This document shows, piece by piece, positions 15,181 through 19,974 of a stretch of DNA of 19,974 nucleotides. This DNA comes from an uncultured Allobaculum sp. (GTDB lineage Bacteria; Bacillota_I; Bacilli_A; Erysipelotrichales; Erysipelotrichaceae). The DNA lies in assembly GCA_910577085.1 (NCBI GenBank), contig CAJTLE010000043.1, forward strand, positions 1 to 19,974, written 5' to 3'. Below the pieces are notes generated by a model. That model did not search any database and was not told the origin of the DNA. It was given only the letters and a program-made list of their open reading frames with translations. How positions within the stretch are numbered: position 1 is the first letter of the stretch; each line of letters begins with the position of its first letter. Made by a program: the position numbers and the translations under genes.

Positions 15181-18100
15181 TCATCCATTGTGACTTTGAT
15201 TTTCGTCTTCTGACTGTTCAGCCGGTTCATTCTGAGGTTCAGAGCTTTCGGCATCTGCCTCATGGATTTCTGAACTCTTTGTTTCGAGAACAGGGGATTC
15301 CGTTTCTGACTGAACCGGATCCGAGACTGAATTTGTCTTTTCCATGAATTCTACCAGTTCAATCCGATCCGGACTTTCAGAGTCCTGAAGAGATTTGTCA
15401 TCAGATGCAGCCTCTACGCAGTTGTCAGCTGGCTTTTCTTTTGCTGAAGCCGGCTTTTCTTTTGCGGGGTCTGACAGGTCTGCAGCTGACTCTTCTTCAT
15501 CTGACTTCTCTACGTCTGTCTTCTCTGTTCCCTCTGTCTTCTCTGTTTTCGACTCGCCTACAGCGGGCTGATCGTCTACCGGTTCTTCAGATCCCTCAAA
15601 AGCAGATTGATTATCTACAGATGGTTCCAAAGATGCAGGATCGTCTGCTGACTCTTCAGAAACAGACAGATCGCTGGGATCAGGTGCCACTTCATTTTCC
15701 ATTGACTCTTCCTGTGGCTTTTCGTCATTGGATTTGCCTTCTGGACTGGTCACTTCTTCAGACTGGTCAGAATTCGACTTTTCTTCGACTCCCTTTGGTT
15801 CTTCCAAAGTTTCTGATTTTTCAGGATTTTCTGGTTCTTCAGTTTTTTCTGATTCTTCCGACTGATCCGCACTGGACTGATCTTTTAGATCTTTCGGCGT
15901 TTCAGAAGCCTCTGGATTTCCAGATTCTTCTGATGGTTCCAGATCTTCCTGTGGTTCATCAAAGATTGTCTGCAGCTGCTCGTCTTCACTTTGAGCTGGC
16001 ATGTCCTGACGGATTTCCGAAAGGTCAACAACGGTGGATGGTCTGGCATCTTCGCCAAAGTAAACCTGATAGCCCGGAACACCGGAATTTTCATCCTTGG
16101 ATTCAAACTGATCAGCCTGGGCGGCTTTTCGTTTTTTGCGATCCATGACATAAGGGCCGATCAGAATCACAGCCGCACTGATCAAGCCAAGCGTGCTCGC
16201 AAAGATTCCCTGGTTCAGGCCAGCTGGAATATAGACGAGCTTGATTTCACTGTCACCTTCCGGAACCTGAATGGACACCAGAGCATCCTGCCATGCAGAA
16301 GTTTCCACGCGTTTTCCATTGACCTGGGCCTGCCAGCCTTCATCAAAGGGGACAGTAAAGATCATCGTCCGCTCATGATCGGTATGGTAAGTACCCGTAA
16401 TGACATTTTTATCGATCTTTTCATCTTTCAGACCATTGTCAATCAGATACTCGGCAGCTGCTTCGATGTGAGCATTGGGCAGGATGGCTGCCTGCAGCCG
16501 GACGGTGGCTTCCGCTTTATCCGATTCGGCTTTAAAGCTGATCTGGATCTTGTCCTGAGGAAGGACATCACCGATGTAGACCATGTTGCCTTCGTATTTA
16601 TTGTCAGCCATGATCTTGCCATTGTACGTCACGGTAAATTTCTTCGTTCCATCCACTTTGGCATACAGATAGAAGTTATCGGCCTCTACGGGATCAAGGG
16701 TAAGAACATTGAGATCATCCGCTTTGACGTCTAAAAACTTATAGACACCATCTTCGTTTTTGAATGTACTATCCCCGCTGCCTTTGACAGTGAGTTCATA
16801 GTCAATGAAGGCCTCCGGGAACAGTTCGTTGTTGTTGTCGAACTTATTGGACGAACTCAAAATCACATCCGGATCTTCCAGACAAAGACCAATCGGGATT
16901 TCATAAGGCGAAGTCCACACTTCCATGTTCTGGACTTCCACGGTCTGAACGTATGGATATGGAAGGACGGCATTCTTTTTGGTTGTGATGGAGCGGATAT
17001 TAAAGAACAGCGCACTCAATGGGTTATAGCCAAAGAAGCGATAATAGTTCTCCCCGCTCGCAAAGCCAAGTTTGCCCAATAACGAAGCAGTCTTGGGATT
17101 GATCACTGAGTTAAAAGCTGAGACCCCGTTCATGCCATACAAGGTTGGGGCGTTGGCAATATCCGAACACTCAATCTCGGCCCGGCCGCCTGGTGTCATT
17201 CTGGCGGCTTCAATGTAGGCGGACATGTTGGTAAAGCTGTCATCGAGCGAACCTGGAGCGACCATGGTCAGCCCCACAACACTTTCCACCCCAACCAGCA
17301 GACTGATGATCTTACGGCGTCTGAACATGGCCGCCAGCAGATACAGAACACAAACCGCCGGCAGCAGGAAGGCCAGCCAGAGCTGATCACTGTCGGTAAG
17401 AGCTGCAATCACACCGAAATACACCGCACTGATGATCCCGGCAGTCATGATCTTCCAGAACTTCAGCTTTTTAATCGACTGGAAGCCCGATTCCATCATG
17501 ATCGTGGCAAGCAGGACCACTAAAAAGGCAAACCGGTTTGGAACCTGGCGCTGCAGGTAGAAGCCATGGAACGCATAGTTCAGCCAGCTGATCTGCGTCG
17601 CACAAAGGTAGAGCAGGCATAAAAACAACATGCCATATTTTGTTCTTCTGGATGGCTGAGGGGAAAACAGATAGAGCAGGCAGCCATAGATCACCGCCGT
17701 ACCCATATACAGGTTGATGGTTCCGCGATTATGCGTAATCCGTACCACCCCGGCATCCGGAAGCAGTCTGGAGAAGAAATACTTCCAGTCATTGAAGACT
17801 TCAAAATCTGGCGGGCTCATGCGCGAGGCATTGGCCATCAACATGCCATAGATGACCGGAAATAAAACGATCCCCGCACACAGGGCGGCACTGATCGAAC
17901 AGGCCGCAAACCAGCCGACCGCCTTCCAGCCTTCCCTGTTCCATCTCCATTCGATGACCACGAAATACAGAAACAGGAAAATACACAGAATGGCCCCCAT
18001 GTAGAAGTTCATCAAGATGGCTCCGGCTAAAGAAAGCAGATAAAACCATCGTCCTTTGCGGGTATTGATCCGCTCCAGACCATAGAGCATCAGCGGTGTC

Positions 18101-18660
18101 AGCGCTATGGAATCCATCCACATGAAATTGACCGCATAGCCTAAAAAGTAATACCCGAAGCCATACGCCATCGCACAGGCAACCGCCAGCGCAATGCCAT
18201 TCTTTCTGGCATTTCTGGTCGCCAGATACCAGGCCATGATCGCAATCACAAGAATATTCTTGAGAATGATGATCAGGTTGGCCGCACTTGGAATCTGCGC
18301 TTTGTCAAAAAGCAGTACCAGAAAGCTGAAGGGGCTGAACAGGTAATAAGCCATGGTCAGATAGAAATTTGATCCCAGAGCGCCATGCCACGAGTAAAGG
18401 ACTGACCCGCCTTCTTTGAAGACTGACCAGAACTCGGATAAAAACGGCATATATTGCGCATAGCCGTCATTGGTGCATAAAGACTCATCCCCAAAAGGGG
18501 CCAGTCGAATGATCAGAGCGGCCGCAAACCAGATCACAGAACTGAGGCACACAGAAACAACGACCGCTCGAAGCGGCAGATTCTTAATTTTTGTAAAGGG
18601 ACGATAAAGACGATCGCCCACTGCCTGGATCTTGCTCATCCAACTCTTGACTCTCGACAT
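15181..18660 (-). CDS. YfhO-family membrane protein with long acidic C-terminal tail
   Basis: This 1159-residue multi-pass membrane protein belongs to the YfhO family. In Listeria and Bacillus, YfhO/GtlB is a GT-C-type glycosyltransferase acting on lipoteichoic acid with an undecaprenyl-linked sugar; the acceptor here is unknown. The first membrane helix is about 30-52. An outside loop with Asp58 and Asp65 (FGDESLCTNDGYAQYMPF) could be catalytic. GSNFYLTMAYYLFSPFS, further helices to about 465 and the PNRFAFL motif (374-380) follow. A large extracytoplasmic region reaches about 815, then a last helix (817-837) and KKRK. Beyond 840 come 320 residues that become rich in Glu, Ser, Asp, Pro and Lys after about 880, expected in the cytoplasm and disordered. 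The start has AAAGGAGG five bases upstream. Confidence 0.93.
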   Translation of the reverse strand: MSRVKSWMSKIQAVGDRLYRPFTKIKNLPLRAVVVSVCLSSVIWFAAALIIRLAPFGDESLCTNDGYAQYMPFLSEFWSVFKEGGSVLYSWHGALGSNFYLTMAYYLFSPFSFLVLLFDKAQIPSAANLIIILKNILVIAIMAWYLATRNARKNGIALAVACAMAYGFGYYFLGYAVNFMWMDSIALTPLMLYGLERINTRKGRWFYLLSLAGAILMNFYMGAILCIFLFLYFVVIEWRWNREGWKAVGWFAACSISAALCAGIVLFPVIYGMLMANASRMSPPDFEVFNDWKYFFSRLLPDAGVVRITHNRGTINLYMGTAVIYGCLLYLFSPQPSRRTKYGMLFLCLLYLCATQISWLNYAFHGFYLQRQVPNRFAFLVVLLATIMMESGFQSIKKLKFWKIMTAGIISAVYFGVIAALTDSDQLWLAFLLPAVCVLYLLAAMFRRRKIISLLVGVESVVGLTMVAPGSLDDSFTNMSAYIEAARMTPGGRAEIECSDIANAPTLYGMNGVSAFNSVINPKTASLLGKLGFASGENYYRFFGYNPLSALFFNIRSITTKKNAVLPYPYVQTVEVQNMEVWTSPYEIPIGLCLEDPDVILSSSNKFDNNNELFPEAFIDYELTVKGSGDSTFKNEDGVYKFLDVKADDLNVLTLDPVEADNFYLYAKVDGTKKFTVTYNGKIMADNKYEGNMVYIGDVLPQDKIQISFKAESDKAEATVRLQAAILPNAHIEAAAEYLIDNGLKDEKIDKNVITGTYHTDHERTMIFTVPFDEGWQAQVNGKRVETSAWQDALVSIQVPEGDSEIKLVYIPAGLNQGIFASTLGLISAAVILIGPYVMDRKKRKAAQADQFESKDENSGVPGYQVYFGEDARPSTVVDLSEIRQDMPAQSEDEQLQTIFDEPQEDLEPSEESGNPEASETPKDLKDQSSADQSEESEKTEEPENPEKSETLEEPKGVEEKSNSDQSEEVTSPEGKSNDEKPQEESMENEVAPDPSDLSVSEESADDPASLEPSVDNQSAFEGSEEPVDDQPAVGESKTEKTEGTEKTDVEKSDEEESAADLSDPAKEKPASAKEKPADNCVEAASDDKSLQDSESPDRIELVEFMEKTNSVSDPVQSETESPVLETKSSEIHEADAESSEPQNEPAEQSEDENQSHNG

Positions 18661-18685
18661 CAGATCCTCCTTTCTTATGCAAAAT

Positions 18686-18813
18686 CTGATTTAAAATCGT
18701 CAATCAGGCAGACCGTTACTGCTCATAGCCGCAAAACGGTCTGTAAAAATGGCCGTAAAACCATTGGAAAAGCAGAAGTATCCGCTTTACCGCCTCTATG
18801 GAAGAGTTCCATA
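18686..18813 (-). promoter_or_regulatory. five-hairpin leader RNA of the YfhO-family gene
   Basis: In order of minus-strand transcription: TATGGAA-CTC-TTCCATA (18813-18797); AAAGCGGA-TACT-TCTGCTTT (18788-18769, one G-U pair as RNA); AATGG/CCATT (18765-18748); CAGACCGTT/AACGGTCTG (18743-18709); and CTGATT/AATCAG (18707-18686). The ribosome binding site and ATG follow within 25 bases. It matches no known riboswitch that I can recognise. Confidence 0.5.
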
Positions 18814-18830
18814 AAGTTACGGATGGTTCA

Positions 18831-18836
18831 ATTATA
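18831..18836 (-). promoter_or_regulatory. candidate -10 element of the YfhO-family gene
   Basis: On the minus strand this is a perfect TATAAT about 170 bases before the start codon. No good -35 is present at 16-18 bases (AAAACA at 17). Transcription from here would start about ten bases before the first hairpin of the leader. Confidence 0.4.
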
Positions 18837-19029
18837 CGAAAAACCACACTGTTTGTTTTGTACAGCCGCCAGTGTTCCCTTGCAGCCTGACGATTCCATC
18901 CCTTTTCAGCACAAAAATCACCAAATCTGGTTGGTCCAAGGCAGTGTTTTTGAAAGATGCGGCAAGTTCAAAAAGAATTCGGCTGCTCTTTGCGTGCAGT
19001 TTCTGCTCTCTGGCAGAAAGCGGCATAAA

Positions 19030-19069
19030 AAAGGCGAAGGCGATCGATACAGATCATTCCTTCACCTTT
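19030..19069 (-). terminator. terminator of the esterase gene
   Basis: On the minus strand, AAAGGTGAAGG (19069-19059) pairs with CCTTCGCCTTT (19040-19030) with one G-U pair and an inner GATC/GATC. The stem runs into six Ts. A second, more GC-rich hairpin with CCCACCCAGA/TCTGGGCGGG arms at 19101-19131 lies between it and the stop codon but lacks a T-run. Confidence 0.85.
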
Positions 19070-19146
19070 CGATTTTAAATTCAGGATTCAGGCAAGACGT
19101 CCCACCCAGATGGCCAGACAGTCTGGGCGGGCCAGTGACATGCAGT

Positions 19147-19845
19147 TTAGGCGCGCGGATTTTCAAGAATCCAGCCGACAGCCGCCGCTGTTCTTGGGAG
19201 GGCATCCTGATAATGGTTTCCGGGATTGAGCACAAAGGTGGTCTGGACATGATGGCGGTCCAGCCAGTTTTGAATAGACTCGGTTGTTTTCTGGTTTGGG
19301 GCCAGAAATGGATTGGTGGTATAGTATTCATTCCGGCTTGAAGAAAAATAAACGGATTTTGGCAGTTTCAATGGAATGTGGCGGGTAAACCAGTTTTCAA
19401 AGTCTGGAAACCACAGCGAACCGGAAGCACTGGCAACCCGGTCGAACAGTTCGGTTTCACACATCGCATAAATCGAAAACAGACCGGCCAGTGAATACCC
19501 TGCAATCCCACGCCAGGAAACAGGCGGCAGCAGGCTTTCTGCATGCGGAATGATTTCTTCTACAAACGTTTTGAGATATTGCGGGGCACCGCCTGTGCAG
19601 GCGACATACTCTGGAAAGCCGGCCGGTGTATTCCAGGGGGCCAGGATATGCGACCACAGCTTATCAGGAATGGTGATCGTCACCAGGTGAAAAGGTGGAT
19701 AGTCTTTTAAAAGAGGAAGAATCTGGCGGCCGTAGCCATCCATATCATGCAGATAGATGACAGGCGCATCAGGTTGTTTACAGGAAAAAATATGGACATG
19801 AAGCATTCCCTGCTGGAAAGAATAGTTTGGGACAATTTTTGACAT
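19147..19845 (-). CDS. alpha/beta hydrolase, IroE/Fes-like esterase family
   Basis: From the ATG at 19845 the product has 232 residues and no signal peptide, so it should be cytoplasmic. Numbered from a GTG at 19872, the nucleophile elbow is GYSLAGL (Ser127), the probable catalytic His is His220 in NPGNHYQD, and an acid is likely near SSSRNEYYTTNP (177-188), which resembles the esterase D/IroE fold. IroE and Fes cleave siderophore esters, but no siderophore genes are near, so the substrate is unknown. Start choice is unsure: the GTG has AGAGG six bases before it, but that site lies inside a hairpin. The ATG has only a weak TAGG. The gene ends before its own terminator and is upstream of, but separate from, the YfhO-family gene. 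Confidence 0.87.
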   Translation of the reverse strand: MSKIVPNYSFQQGMLHVHIFSCKQPDAPVIYLHDMDGYGRQILPLLKDYPPFHLVTITIPDKLWSHILAPWNTPAGFPEYVACTGGAPQYLKTFVEEIIPHAESLLPPVSWRGIAGYSLAGLFSIYAMCETELFDRVASASGSLWFPDFENWFTRHIPLKLPKSVYFSSSRNEYYTTNPFLAPNQKTTESIQNWLDRHHVQTTFVLNPGNHYQDALPRTAAAVGWILENPRA

Positions 19846-19876
19846 AAAACCTAAATTCCCCACTTTATACACAGGT

Positions 19877-19902
19877 GGCCTCTGAGTTCGGACTCAAAGG
19901 CC
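19877..19902. promoter_or_regulatory. hairpin upstream of the esterase gene
   Basis: GGCCT and AGGCC enclose TGAGT and ACTCA around a TCGG loop, with one mismatch. On the minus strand the hairpin contains the AGAGG in front of the possible GTG start at 19872. No T-run follows on either strand, so it is not an obvious terminator. A second small inverted repeat, AATCTG-GTTTTG-CAGATT, lies at 19915-19932. Confidence 0.4.
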
Positions 19903-19974
19903 GAATAACTCTATAATCTGGTTTTGCAGATTCGTTGTCTGAAAAGCCAGGTCTTTTCTTTTTCCTTCTACGCT

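Larger units (their letters stand above)
18661..19029. other. intergenic region with YfhO-gene leader
   Basis: This stretch carries the five-hairpin leader and the candidate promoter listed separately. The remaining part (about 18840-19020) holds an inverted repeat TTTCTG/CAGAAA (19000-19005, 19014-19019). A 64-codon minus-strand frame (18832-19026) there starts inside the esterase terminator without a ribosome binding site. I see no supported gene. Confidence 0.5.

Noticed and set aside
18832..19026. 64-codon minus-strand frame between esterase and YfhO-family genes
   Set aside because: The ATG lies at the T-run of the esterase terminator with no ribosome binding site, and the frame ends at the YfhO promoter candidate. 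A gene remnant cannot be excluded, but nothing supports it.
18823..19341. 172-codon plus-strand frame overlapping the esterase gene
   Set aside because: It crosses the esterase terminator and runs antisense to the C-terminal coding region. No ribosome binding site or recognisable domain is seen.

Overview
The window looks like a chromosomal segment of a low-to-mid-GC Firmicute, most likely in or near the Erysipelotrichia. The 16S rRNA 5' end (minus strand, positions 1 to about 100) reads like that group. A T-box riboswitch controls pheST, a YsgA-like SPOUT methyltransferase sits divergently beside pheS as in many Firmicutes, and strong AAGGAGG-type ribosome binding sites are common. No phage, transposase, integrase, CRISPR array or tRNA gene was seen. 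The content is mostly housekeeping plus a few accessory enzymes.

Layout. Positions 1-600 hold the start of an rRNA operon transcribed leftward, with a boxA antitermination site and three tandem promoters. A long Upf1/Dna2-type SF1 helicase with C-terminal zinc ribbons follows (857-3820, minus). After a 660-base gap with a structured leader comes a small GAF-domain free methionine-(R)-sulfoxide reductase (4490-4966, plus). It converges on pheT-pheS (5312-8767, minus), which is preceded by a complete T-box leader with a Phe UUC specifier. Divergent from that is the SPOUT RNA methyltransferase (9081-9824, plus), whose promoter places the start of transcription on the ATG itself. It converges on purA (minus). 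An aldo/keto reductase (11919-12773, plus) then converges on hcp, the hybrid-cluster protein (minus). The right part carries a 1159-residue YfhO-family membrane protein (minus) with an unusual 320-residue acidic cytoplasmic tail, and an IroE/Fes-like esterase (minus).

How it fits together. Three convergent gene pairs share symmetric, bidirectional terminators (5028-5080, 9917-9946, 12880-12925). Translation and nucleotide functions (rRNA, PheRS, RNA methylation, adenylosuccinate synthase) dominate the left and centre. MsrC-like reductase, aldo/keto reductase and Hcp are redox or nitrosative-stress enzymes but do not form one operon. YfhO-type proteins are known in other Firmicutes as GT-C glycosyltransferases of cell-envelope polymers, so the right end may be envelope-related.

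The least expected signals are non-coding: a five-hairpin leader in front of the YfhO gene (18686-18813), a leader with mutually exclusive pairings in front of the GAF reductase (4144-4300), a long folded leader with an operator-like repeat in front of hcp, and a 55-base near-perfect palindrome with a G8 tract between the helicase and the rRNA promoters. I found no clear multi-gene novel system. All structures were folded by eye only.
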